From assembly GCF_016806125.1 (NCBI RefSeq), contig NZ_CP047166.1, positions 1,240,001-1,304,000 on the forward strand: a stretch of 64,000 nt of DNA, given 5' to 3'. The notes under the pieces were generated by a model. The model was not told where the DNA came from. It made no database searches and was given only the letters and a program-made list of their open reading frames with translations. This stretch comes from Ponticoccus alexandrii (GTDB lineage Bacteria; Pseudomonadota; Alphaproteobacteria; Rhodobacterales; Rhodobacteraceae). Below, piece after piece: positions 1 through 9,477 of the stretch (position 1 is the stretch's first letter; each line of letters starts with the position of its first letter). The position numbers were made by a program, and so were the translations under genes.

Positions 1-48
1 CAGTTGCGGCTGGGTGAAGACCGTGAGGATGTTCATCAGCGCGTCCAT
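1..48 (-). CDS. tctA: Tripartite tricarboxylate transporter large membrane subunit (TctA), N-terminal fragment
   Basis: Only the first 16 codons are in the window, reading MDALMNILTVFTQPQL on the minus strand before the sequence ends. The assignment rests on context: tctC and tctB lie immediately upstream in the usual C-B-A order, and the start overlaps the tctB stop by one base (TGATG at 46-50), typical of translational coupling. TctA is the 12-helix permease subunit of TTT transporters, which take up carboxylates captured by the periplasmic TctC protein. The fragment is too short to confirm the family on its own. Confidence 0.6.
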   Translation of the reverse strand, partial: MDALMNILTVFTQPQL

Positions 49-623
49 CAGGCGCCTCCCCCGGCGATCAGGCTGCGGAAGACTTGCAGCAGTTCCGCTT
101 CGGGGAGGATGCCGGTGGGCATGAGCACGGAAAAGAGAATGCGGAAGATCAGCCAGATCAGCAGCAGGCTGCCCAGCGAGACCGCCAGCGTCCAGCCCCA
201 GCCGCGCCGCCCCAGAATCTTGATCGCGGTGATCAGGAACAGCGCCGAGGTCGGCAGGAAGCCGAGCGGACGCAGCAACAGGCCATAGGCGATCAGCAGC
301 GCGGCGAAGAGCATCACCACCGGCGGCAGGATATCCTTCAGCACCGCTTCGGCCCGGTTCTTCGGCAGGCGCGCGGTCTGCACCAGCACCAGCCCGGCGC
401 TGAGCAGCATGACAAGGGTCGCGGCCACCGGGATGGCCCGGGGCGAGGACAGGCCGTTGGGGCCGAAGCTGTTCTCGATGCCCCATGCATCGAACAGCAG
501 GAAGGCGCTGGCGCCGGTCAGGACTGCTGCAAAGAGCAGTTCTCCGGGGCGACGCTTTCCGGGCTCTCCGCCCGGCGTGGCGTCGGAGGTGCCGTCGTGG
601 TGGTCGGGGTCGAGGTGCGGCAT
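48..623 (-). CDS. tctB: Tripartite tricarboxylate transporter small membrane subunit (TctB)
   Basis: A 191-residue membrane protein with about four hydrophobic segments: residues ~25-45, ~60-80, ~95-130 and ~145-170. This matches the four-helix TctB family, the small subunit of TTT secondary transporters for di- and tricarboxylates. The first ~25 residues are polar and rich in His and Asp (MPHLDPDHHDG), unlike a signal peptide. The start at 623 was chosen because AGGGAGG lies a few bases upstream; the frame stays open far beyond it but that part is arginine-rich shadow sequence. It lies downstream of tctC and overlaps tctA by one base. The substrate cannot be read from the sequence. Confidence 0.85.
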   Translation of the reverse strand: MPHLDPDHHDGTSDATPGGEPGKRRPGELLFAAVLTGASAFLLFDAWGIENSFGPNGLSSPRAIPVAATLVMLLSAGLVLVQTARLPKNRAEAVLKDILPPVVMLFAALLIAYGLLLRPLGFLPTSALFLITAIKILGRRGWGWTLAVSLGSLLLIWLIFRILFSVLMPTGILPEAELLQVFRSLIAGGGA

Positions 624-810
624 GGATGCCTCCCTGTGCATCTGCAGGTGGGGCCTTCGGGGAAATCCGAACGGGGTTTGCCGGAAGGTCGCTGCCATGG
701 GCGGGCGGGTGTCGAAAAGGACGCGGTTTTCGGCTGTCGAGAGCGGCGCAGGTGGGATGCGGCGGTGCCGGGGTTGCGGCCCCTGCGTCGGGGGCGGGTG
801 TCGGAAGCGA

Positions 811-859
811 GGGGCTCTGCCCCTCCCTCTCCCCGGGATATTTCCGGACAGAAGAAGGG
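811..859 (-). repeat. Dispersed intergenic repeat, copy A
   Basis: Read on the minus strand this gives CTTCTTCTG, then AAATATCCC, a G-rich run, and a GGGGCAGAGCCCC hairpin. The same order of blocks recurs at 33587 (degenerate), 43056, 46357 and 60264. It fills most of the 274-base gap between tctC and tctB. The compact GC hairpin could act as a weak terminator or attenuator that lowers permease expression relative to the binding protein; that role is inference. Confidence 0.6.
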
Positions 860-897
860 GCCGGCGCCGCGTTGCCTGCAGCGCCGGGCAGGTCGGA

Positions 898-1899
898 TCA
901 CTCGCCGGGGCGGGCGATGCCGAAGTCCTCCGGCGAGTTCTTTGCCATACCGGCATCCTGCAACAGCCAGGCCGTACCCTGCTGCCACTTGGTCAGGAAG
1001 GCCTCTGCCTCGTCACCGGAGATTCCCATCAGCGTGAAGCCGCGCCCCTGCATCATCTCGACGAACTCTGCGTTCTGCGCGCCCTCGGCATAGGCCGCCG
1101 AGAGCTTGGCGACCACGTCCTTGGGTGTGCCCTTGGGGGTGAAGACGCCGAAGAACGGACCCCAGGGCAGGTAGGTGTTGAAGCCTTCGCTGGTCTCGGT
1201 CACCGGCGCCACGTCGGGCAGCTGATCGACGCCCTGCGTGTCAACGACGGCCAGCGCCTTCACATTGCCGGCGCGGATCGGGTCCAGGGCAAGGCCCAGC
1301 ACGACGGGCATGACGTCAATGGCGCCGCCCTGCAGGCCGGTCAGCGCCGGGCCGTCGCCGTCATAGGGCACCTCGATCACGTCCAGGTCACCCTCGACGG
1401 CCTTGACCATCGCGGTCACGACCGAGGGCAGGCCGCCCGGCCCGGTGGAGCCGAAGCGGACCTCGCCGGGGTTTGCCTTCACGTAGTCGATCATCTCGGC
1501 ATAGCTGTCGAAGGGCGCGTCGCTGCCCGCCACGAGGATCGGCGTGCCTCGGGCGAGGATCGAAACCGGGGTGAATTCCGAGTAGTCCCTCTCGCCAAGG
1601 CCCATGATCTTGTAGAGCATCGGGTTTTCCGCGCCCATCAGCAGCGTGTAGCCGTCGGCGGCCGAGCCCGCGACATGGTTCAGCGCGATGGCGCCCACGG
1701 CGCCGGTCATGTTCTGCATGACGACCGTGCCGCCCAGAGACTCTTCGGCATGCGGCGTGACAGAGCGCATCACGGTGTCTGTGGATCCACCGGCGCCCCA
1801 CTGGATGATGCCCTGGATCTCTTTTTCGGGGTATTCGGCCAAGGCCGGGGTCGCGCAAAGCGCCATGGCGCTGATTGCGCCAAGAATGAAAATCTTCAT
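898..1899 (-). CDS. tctC: TTT-family periplasmic substrate-binding protein (TctC/Bug family)
   Basis: A 333-residue exported solute receptor. Residues 1-19 form a signal peptide (MKIFILGAISAMALCATPALA, cleavage near ALA-EY). The mature protein has Bug-family hallmarks: an early YPEKEIQGI strand followed by a GGSTDTVMR loop that binds the ligand carboxylate, and FGSTGPGGLPS mid-protein. It delivers a carboxylate to TctA/TctB. The start at 1899 is preceded by GGGAGGATATC. Expression probably comes from the divergent region shared with the isomerase gene at 2319, where a tandem dyad operator sits about 100 bases upstream. The ligand is unknown; the neighbouring sugar isomerase hints at a sugar-derived acid, but this is only contextual. 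Confidence 0.9.
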   Translation of the reverse strand: MKIFILGAISAMALCATPALAEYPEKEIQGIIQWGAGGSTDTVMRSVTPHAEESLGGTVVMQNMTGAVGAIALNHVAGSAADGYTLLMGAENPMLYKIMGLGERDYSEFTPVSILARGTPILVAGSDAPFDSYAEMIDYVKANPGEVRFGSTGPGGLPSVVTAMVKAVEGDLDVIEVPYDGDGPALTGLQGGAIDVMPVVLGLALDPIRAGNVKALAVVDTQGVDQLPDVAPVTETSEGFNTYLPWGPFFGVFTPKGTPKDVVAKLSAAYAEGAQNAEFVEMMQGRGFTLMGISGDEAEAFLTKWQQGTAWLLQDAGMAKNSPEDFGIARPGE

Positions 1900-1997
1900 G
1901 ATATCCTCCCGTTGGGTGCGAGTCGCTGGTGACGACTGGCTGACGGCAATGTGACGATAGCGCCTCGTACCGTCAAACCCCACTGCTGGCCACGCAT

Positions 1998-2029
1998 TAA
2001 CATGACGTTAGCCCTCGAACATGATGTTA
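1998..2029. promoter_or_regulatory. Tandem dyad operator between tctC and the isomerase gene
   Basis: Two nearly identical 12-mers, AACATGACGTTA (1999-2010) and AACATGATGTTA (2018-2029), start 19 bases apart. Each is an inverted repeat around a central G (AACAT-G-ATGTT; the second perfect, the first with one mismatch). The 19-base period puts them on the same DNA face, as for two repressor dimers. They lie in the 419-base divergent gap, about 100 bases before tctC and 290 before the isomerase gene. The rest of the gap (1900-2318) holds no credible gene. The regulator is not encoded nearby. Confidence 0.6.
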
Positions 2030-2318
2030 CCGCTTGGCGCAGGCGATCCCGGTCCGCACGGACCTTGGCCGGCACATCGGGGAACCGCCGGGTGGCGCAT
2101 GCGGTGGCACCGCGCAAGACGCGGCACATCTCGTAAGGTCCCGTCCCTGCGCCGTTGCAGAGCCGCCGCTTGGATGGGAAAGACTGCGAAGTGGCGAGAC
2201 CTGAGGCAGAGGCTTCCCTTTCCTGTGTGTTTTCGGCCAAAATCGGCAAGGGTGTGCGGAGCCGTCTGGGCGCGCTGCACCTGTCTGCAAGGGGGCGAAG
2301 GCCCGAAGGAGTGTGTGA

Positions 2319-3560
2319 ATGACCGATCTGCGTCTGGCCGACCCGGGCCACGAGGGTTCCTGGCTGAACGATCCGGTGCACCGCCGCTACCTGCGCGCCG
2401 ACGCGGAACGGCAGATGCGCTTCTTTGCGCTCAGCCTGCGGGGCGACGGCGGCTTCGACGCGCTGGACAATGACGCGCAGCCGCTTCTGCGGCAGGGGCA
2501 GGAGCTGCACAGCACGACGCGGATGGTGCATTCCTTCGCGCTGGCCTCTGCGGCGGGTTTCGGCGGTACCGAAGAGATCGTCGACGCCGGGATGCGCTAT
2601 CTGTGGACCGTTCACCGCGACCCGATGCATGGCGGCTATCTCTGGTCGGTGGACGAGAACGGCGTGCACGATGGCACCAAGCTGGCCTATGGCCATGTCT
2701 TCGTCCTGCTGGCGGCCTCCAGCGCCGCGCTGATCGGTCACCCGCTTGCGCAGACCCTGATGGAGGACATCCTGACGGTGCTCGACACGCGCTTCTCCGA
2801 CGGGGGGCGGGCGCTGTTCCAGGACGAGTTCACCCGCGACTGGCAGGTGTTTTCGGATTACCGGGGCATGAATGCCAACATGCACGGGACAGAGGCGCTG
2901 CTGGCGGCCTTCGAGGCGACGGGCGAGCGCAGGCACCTTGATCGCGCGGGCGACATCCTTGATTTCTTCACCCGGACCATGGCGGGCGAGTACGGGAACC
3001 GCATCCCAGAACATTACACGTCGGACTGGGAGGTGGACCCGGACTACAGCGGCAACCCGATGTTCCGCCCCGCCGGAACCACGCCGGGGCATTCGCTGGA
3101 GTTCGCCCGCCTTGTGCTGCATCACTGGGACTTGGCGGGGCGGCCCGAGGGGGATGCGGTCGCGCGGGCGCGGGCGCTGGTGATTCAGGCACTGTCGGAC
3201 GCGTGGCGCGAGGACGGCGGGCTTGTCTACACGCTGAACGCCGCCGGAGGGGTTGCAATCCCGGATCGCTACTGGTGGCCGGTGACAGAGGGCATCGGCG
3301 CACTTGCCAGCCTGCTCAAGATCAGCGCCGACGCGAAACTGGAAGCCTGGTACCGGCGGCTCTGGAAGTTTGCCCATGGCGCGCTGATCGACAGTGAGAG
3401 GGGCGGGTGGTACCCGGAACTGGGCGAGGACGGTCGCCCGGTGTCGCGCCAGTTCATCGGCAAGCCGGACATCTACCACGCGCTTCAGGCCGATCTTCTG
3501 CCGCTTGCGCCCGGCCTGTCCCGCAGCATCGAGGGGCTCAGGGAAACACGCGGCGCCTGA
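2319..3560 (+). CDS. AGE-superfamily aldose-ketose isomerase (YihS / mannose isomerase-like)
   Basis: A 413-residue protein, the same length as E. coli YihS. It belongs to the N-acylglucosamine 2-epimerase superfamily, whose (alpha/alpha)6 barrel interconverts aldoses and ketoses through an ene-diol. Candidate catalytic histidines sit in the expected order: H126 in YGHVF, H189 in NANMHG, H258 in PGHSLEFARL and H387 in DIYHALQA. There is no signal peptide, so it is cytoplasmic. The start follows AAGGAG at a suitable distance. It is a single-gene unit divergent from the TTT transporter and ends at a bidirectional terminator. Mannose, lyxose, glucose or sulfoquinovose are possible substrates; specificity cannot be decided from sequence. 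No sulfoquinovose pathway genes are nearby. Confidence 0.85.
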   Translation: MTDLRLADPGHEGSWLNDPVHRRYLRADAERQMRFFALSLRGDGGFDALDNDAQPLLRQGQELHSTTRMVHSFALASAAGFGGTEEIVDAGMRYLWTVHRDPMHGGYLWSVDENGVHDGTKLAYGHVFVLLAASSAALIGHPLAQTLMEDILTVLDTRFSDGGRALFQDEFTRDWQVFSDYRGMNANMHGTEALLAAFEATGERRHLDRAGDILDFFTRTMAGEYGNRIPEHYTSDWEVDPDYSGNPMFRPAGTTPGHSLEFARLVLHHWDLAGRPEGDAVARARALVIQALSDAWREDGGLVYTLNAAGGVAIPDRYWWPVTEGIGALASLLKISADAKLEAWYRRLWKFAHGALIDSERGGWYPELGEDGRPVSRQFIGKPDIYHALQADLLPLAPGLSRSIEGLRETRGA

Positions 3561-3774
3561 GGCGCAACGGGCGGGGCGGGGGGGCGTTTCCAAGGTCCGC
3601 TGCGCGACCCGGCCGGCACCGCGCAAGGCCTGGGAGGGCAGGGCGCGGCGCAATCGGTTCCGGGGCAGGCCTTGGCCCTTTGCAATGCCTCCGCATCGCG
3701 TGTTGCCCGTTGCCGTTCGGCGCGTCTGCCTTCGTCCCTGGAAATCTGTTCCGCTACACTCGCATGGACCAAAC

Positions 3775-3810
3775 AAAAAGGCCCCCGCGCCGGAACGCGG
3801 GGACCCTTTT
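3775..3810. terminator. Bidirectional terminator between the isomerase gene and katG
   Basis: A GC stem (CCCCGCG paired with CGCGGGG around a short loop, extended by GG/CC after one mismatch) is flanked by AAAA on the left and TTTT on the right. It therefore gives a T-tract on both strands. It lies about 45 bases past the katG stop and about 215 bases past the isomerase stop, as expected for two convergent genes. Confidence 0.8.
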
Positions 3811-3855
3811 AGGTGCGTATTGCGGCGCCCCGGGCAGGCCGGGGCGCATAGCGGC

Positions 3856-6207
<2,352 letters not shown>

Positions 6208-6240
6208 CTAGAACCTTTCTAACAAGGGGTGGTGATATGT

Positions 6241-6281
6241 TTAAGTTGAAATTTCAGATCGGTCCGATAATTTTTTGCTAT
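6241..6281. promoter_or_regulatory. Candidate OxyR-binding region between katG and oxyR
   Basis: Two adjacent dyads lie here. ATAATTTTTTGCTAT (6267-6281) has the outer ATA and CTAT of the OxyR half-site consensus ATAG-N7-CTAT with one mismatch. One 22-base step upstream is a second dyad containing the perfect palindrome TGAAATTTCA (6247-6256). The downstream element overlaps the oxyR start codon, which fits OxyR repressing its own gene while activating katG. The match is partial and the whole 6076-6279 gap is AT-richer than its surroundings. Confidence 0.45.
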
Positions 6282-7176
6282 GACAAACATCACCCTGAAA
6301 CAACTGCGCTATTTCGAGGCCGTCGCCCGGCATGGCCACTTCGGGCGCGCCGCCTCGGCCTGCGCGATCTCGCAACCGGCGCTGTCGGTGCAGATTCGCG
6401 ATCTTGAAGAGGACCTCGGCGCGCAGCTGTTCGAGCGCAGCGCGCGGCAGATCCGCCTGACCCAGTTCGGAGAGGACATCCTGTCCCGCGTGCGCGGCGT
6501 CCTGAGCGGGGTCGAGGAATTGCAGGACTATGCCCGGGCCGCGCGCGAAAGCCCGCTGTCGCGGCTGCGGCTGGGGATCATCCCGACCATCGCGCCCTAT
6601 CTGCTGCCGCGCATCATCGGCCATCTGTCCGCCCGGCACGCCGCCATCGACCTTCAGGTGCGCGAGACGCTGACCTCGCGGCTGATCGAAGAGTTGCAGG
6701 CGCGCCGGATCGATGCGGCCATCGTGGCGCTGCCGATTTCAGAGCCGGATCTGGCCGAGGTGCCGCTGTTCGACGAGGATTTCGTGCTGGTCCGCCCGGT
6801 GGCGGATGCCGGAAAGCCCGTCCCGGACGGCGATACCCTGTCGCGGATGCGCCTGCTGTTGCTGGAAGAGGGGCATTGCTTCCGCGATCAGGCGCTGTCG
6901 TTCTGCAGCCTGCAACCGGGGGTGCCGCGCGACGGGCTGGACGGGTCGTCGCTGACCACGCTGGTGCAGATGGTCGCGGCGGGCATCGGCGTGACGCTGA
7001 TCCCGGACATGGCGGTCGGTGTCGAGGCGAAGGGGGCGGCGGTGGACGTGGCCCGCTTTGCGCGCCCGGTGCCAAGGCGCAGCGTCGGCATGGTCTGGCG
7101 CAAGGCGAGCCCCCTGCAGGAGAGCTTTGCGGAAATCGCCGAAACGGTGCGCGAGGCGGCGGCAACAGAGCGGTAA
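6280..7176 (+). CDS. oxyR: Hydrogen-peroxide-sensing LysR-family regulator OxyR
   Basis: A 298-residue LysR regulator. Residues 1-60 form the winged helix-turn-helix (LKQLRYFEAVARHGHFGRAA, then ISQPALSVQIRDLE). Residues ~90-295 form the sensor domain. It carries the OxyR redox pair C200 and C209 in GHCFRDQALSFC, equivalent to C199 and C208 of E. coli OxyR, which form a disulfide on peroxide exposure. This motif distinguishes it from generic LysR proteins. It is divergent from katG, its expected main target, and probably self-regulates through the overlapping dyad at 6267. The start ATG at 6280 has no strong Shine-Dalgarno, consistent with low expression. Confidence 0.95.
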   Translation: MTNITLKQLRYFEAVARHGHFGRAASACAISQPALSVQIRDLEEDLGAQLFERSARQIRLTQFGEDILSRVRGVLSGVEELQDYARAARESPLSRLRLGIIPTIAPYLLPRIIGHLSARHAAIDLQVRETLTSRLIEELQARRIDAAIVALPISEPDLAEVPLFDEDFVLVRPVADAGKPVPDGDTLSRMRLLLLEEGHCFRDQALSFCSLQPGVPRDGLDGSSLTTLVQMVAAGIGVTLIPDMAVGVEAKGAAVDVARFARPVPRRSVGMVWRKASPLQESFAEIAETVREAAATER

Positions 7177-7571
7177 GGCGGCGTGGGCCCGGGCGCCTTT
7201 GGGGCGGGGGGGCGTCCGGTGCCGCGCTGCCGTTGCTTGCGGGCGTTCGAAGCGGGGCAGGCGCTGCCTGTGCCGGGTCCTGTCCCCGGGGGCTGCGGTG
7301 TCCCCGCTGATCCCGATTGTACCGACAGCCCCGGTGTCAGACGCCGTCGGGGCCTTGCGGAAGGGGGCGCCCCCGTCGCGTCCGGGATGCCGGTCGGCCG
7401 TGGCCCGCCCCCTGTCTTCGGTTTTTCGGCTGTTCTGTGCCGATCCCGGCAGAGCCCGATCGTGCGGGACTTGACGCAGCGGACGGGAAGGAACATCTTT
7501 CCAGCCGTGAGGACGACCTCCCCTGATGGATAATGGCCGGGACGACCCGGCGCCTGACAGAGGTTGCCCCG
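7177..7571. other. Non-coding gap between oxyR and the PACE gene
   Basis: About 395 GC-rich bases with no convincing gene: the possible frames here are arginine-, proline- and glycine-rich and lack ribosome sites. It must hold the oxyR 3' end and the promoter for the exporter gene at 7572, but I see no clear terminator or promoter boxes. Confidence 0.5.
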
Positions 7572-7997
7572 ATGCGCTCCTTTCCCGACCGTCTTCGCCA
7601 CGCCATCAGCTTCGAGGCGCTGGCCCTGCTGATCGTCACCCCGCTTGGTGCCTGGGCCTTCGACCACGCCCTGTCCGAAATCGGCGTTATCGCCGTGGTC
7701 GGGGCCACGCTCGCCACGCTCTGGACGCTGCTGTACAACTGGCTATTCGACCACGCCCTGAACCGCCGCACCGGAACCACGCTCAAGACGCCGCGCGTGC
7801 GGGTCCTGCATGCCCTGCTGTTCGAGGCCGGTCTGCTGATCCTGCTGGCGCCCTTTATCGCGTGGTTCCTTGCCGTCCCGCTACTGGAGGCGCTGATCAT
7901 GGATGTGGCCTTTGCCGGGTTTTACGTGGTCTATGCTTTCGCCTACAACTGGCTCTACGATCGGCTGTTTCCGCTGCCGGAGTGGTCGCAGGTCTGA
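7572..7997 (+). CDS. PACE-family (AceI-like) efflux transporter
   Basis: A 141-residue inner-membrane protein made of two tandem helix pairs: residues ~12-30, ~36-58, ~78-100 and ~105-128. Each pair ends in a YNWLFD or YNWLYDRLF motif, the internal repeat typical of the proteobacterial antimicrobial compound efflux (PACE) family, bacterial transmembrane pair domain. AceI exports chlorhexidine; other members export biocides or polyamines by proton antiport. E17 in ISFEALAL corresponds to the conserved membrane acidic residue of the first helix. The start at 7572 was chosen because it gives the usual family N-terminus and AGAGG precedes it; an upstream ATG at 7533 is possible. An RND pump follows, making a small efflux island. 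Confidence 0.88.
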   Translation: MRSFPDRLRHAISFEALALLIVTPLGAWAFDHALSEIGVIAVVGATLATLWTLLYNWLFDHALNRRTGTTLKTPRVRVLHALLFEAGLLILLAPFIAWFLAVPLLEALIMDVAFAGFYVVYAFAYNWLYDRLFPLPEWSQV

Positions 7998-8049
7998 GGG
8001 CCGGTTTTCCCGTCCTCGTGACTGCGCTATTTCCTGCCGTGGACCGGTC

Positions 8050-8072
8050 TTTTTGCTGTTGTGCAGCAAAAA
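8050..8072. promoter_or_regulatory. Perfect 9-bp inverted repeat before the RND operon
   Basis: TTTTTGCTG and CAGCAAAAA flank a five-base TTGTG centre, giving a 23-base dyad 83 bases before the membrane-fusion gene. It lacks a T-tract after the stem on either strand in the usual terminator layout, so I favour an operator for an efflux regulator. The TGCTG/CAGCA core also resembles TGC-rich sites I recall for PhaR-type repressors, but no polyhydroxyalkanoate gene is nearby. Confidence 0.45.
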
Positions 8073-8154
8073 GGGGTTCAAATCCGAACTGATCGGTTTA
8101 CATCGCGTCATGATTGCGCGCCGGCGGTGCGGGACAGGGAACGGGACGGACCAG

Positions 8155-9477
8155 ATGACCGACAAGAGCAGCGAAACGGGCGCGGCTGCGCTCAGCTTCG
8201 AAACCGACAAGGGCGCGTCGCGGTCCTTCTGGATCGCCACGGCGGTGCTTCTGGCCATCATCGGCTGGATGGCAAGCGGATTTATCCTGCCCTCCGAGGA
8301 GCCCGAGGCCGCCCCCGCCGAAACCGAGGCGCGGCTGGCCTCTGTCTCTGTCACCGTGTCCACGGCCAAGCCGGTTACCCTGACCCTCAGCGCCGAGGGG
8401 CAGGCGCTGCCGGACCGAGACACCATGATCCGGGCCGAATCCTCGGGCGACGTGGGCGAATTGCTGGTGCGCAAGGGCGACAACGTCGAGCGTGGCGCGG
8501 TGATCGCCACCCTGACCACCGCACAGCTGGACGCGGACCTGACCCGCGCGCGCGAAGAGCTTGCGGTGGCGCAACGCGAATTCGACAACGCCTCGGCGCT
8601 CTTGCAGCGCGGCGTGGCCACGGCGGACCGTGTCAGTTCCGCGCGTGCTTCGCTGGCTGCCGCAGAGGCGCAGGTGACCGCCGCCGAAGAGGCGCTGCGC
8701 AATGCGCGGATCGTGGCGCCCTTTGCCGGTCGCATCGAAACGCTCAGCCTCGACGAGGGCGAATTCGTCACCTCGGGCGCCGAGGTCGGGCGCATCGTCG
8801 ACAACATGCCACTGACGGTCGAGATACAGGTGCCGCAGCAGGCGCTGAACCGGGTGAAGACCGGCCAGATCGCGCGCGTGACCTTCATCACCGGCGAATC
8901 GCTGGAGGGCGAGGTGACCTTTGTCGGCACCGCCGCCGCCTCGTCGACCCGGACGTTTCTCGCGGAGATCACGGTCGAGAACGCCGACGGCAAGATCCCG
9001 GCGGGCATCTCGGCGCAGATCGTGATCCCGACCGGCGAGGCCACGGCGCATTTCCTCGCGCCCTCTTCGGTTTCGCTGAGCGAGGACGGCGACCTTGGAG
9101 TGAAGATTGTCGAGGACGGCAAGGTCACCTTCAGGCCCATCGAGATCGTCAAGGCGGACCTGAACGGCGTCTGGGCGACGGGCCTGCCGGATACTGCCGA
9201 GGTCATCACCATCGGGCAGGGCTATGTCCGGGACGGCGAAAGCGTCAACGTGCAACCGGCGCCCTCGGGCGCGGGAGAGATCGAACCCGAAGGCGCCGTG
9301 GCCGCCGCAACGGAACCGGAGCCGGACACTTCGGCCGATCCGGCGCCCGCCGCAGGCGCGGACGCCGAAACCCCGGAGGCCGGGACTGGTGCGGCGTCGG
9401 CGGCACCGCGGGTCGATCCTCTGGCCGATCCGCAGGGCGGGGACGCGGCGGATGCTCCGGCGGAGGCGGGGGAATGA
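8155..9477 (+). CDS. RND efflux pump periplasmic adaptor (membrane-fusion) subunit
   Basis: A 440-residue HlyD/AcrA-type adaptor linking an RND permease to an outer-membrane channel. Residues ~21-43 form an N-terminal anchor (SFWIATAVLLAIIGW), so it is inner-membrane tethered rather than a lipoprotein. A split lipoyl domain (GDVGELLVRKGDNVERGAVIA; later IVAPFAGRIETLSLDEGE) brackets a coiled-coil hairpin at ~120-185. Beta-barrel and membrane-proximal domains follow. The last ~70 residues (from ~365) are an unusual Ala/Pro/Glu/Asp-rich tail of low complexity, likely disordered. The start follows GGGACGGA. The stop overlaps the permease start by four bases (ATGA). No outer-membrane partner gene is adjacent, so a TolC-like channel from elsewhere is expected. 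Confidence 0.92.
   Translation: MTDKSSETGAAALSFETDKGASRSFWIATAVLLAIIGWMASGFILPSEEPEAAPAETEARLASVSVTVSTAKPVTLTLSAEGQALPDRDTMIRAESSGDVGELLVRKGDNVERGAVIATLTTAQLDADLTRAREELAVAQREFDNASALLQRGVATADRVSSARASLAAAEAQVTAAEEALRNARIVAPFAGRIETLSLDEGEFVTSGAEVGRIVDNMPLTVEIQVPQQALNRVKTGQIARVTFITGESLEGEVTFVGTAAASSTRTFLAEITVENADGKIPAGISAQIVIPTGEATAHFLAPSSVSLSEDGDLGVKIVEDGKVTFRPIEIVKADLNGVWATGLPDTAEVITIGQGYVRDGESVNVQPAPSGAGEIEPEGAVAAATEPEPDTSADPAPAAGADAETPEAGTGAASAAPRVDPLADPQGGDAADAPAEAGE

Noticed and set aside
8061-9473. Upstream open extension of the RND permease frame, suggesting an adaptor-permease fusion
   Set aside because: That frame is arginine- and glycine-rich shadow of the adaptor gene; the real start at 9474 has an ATGA overlap and a proper first helix.
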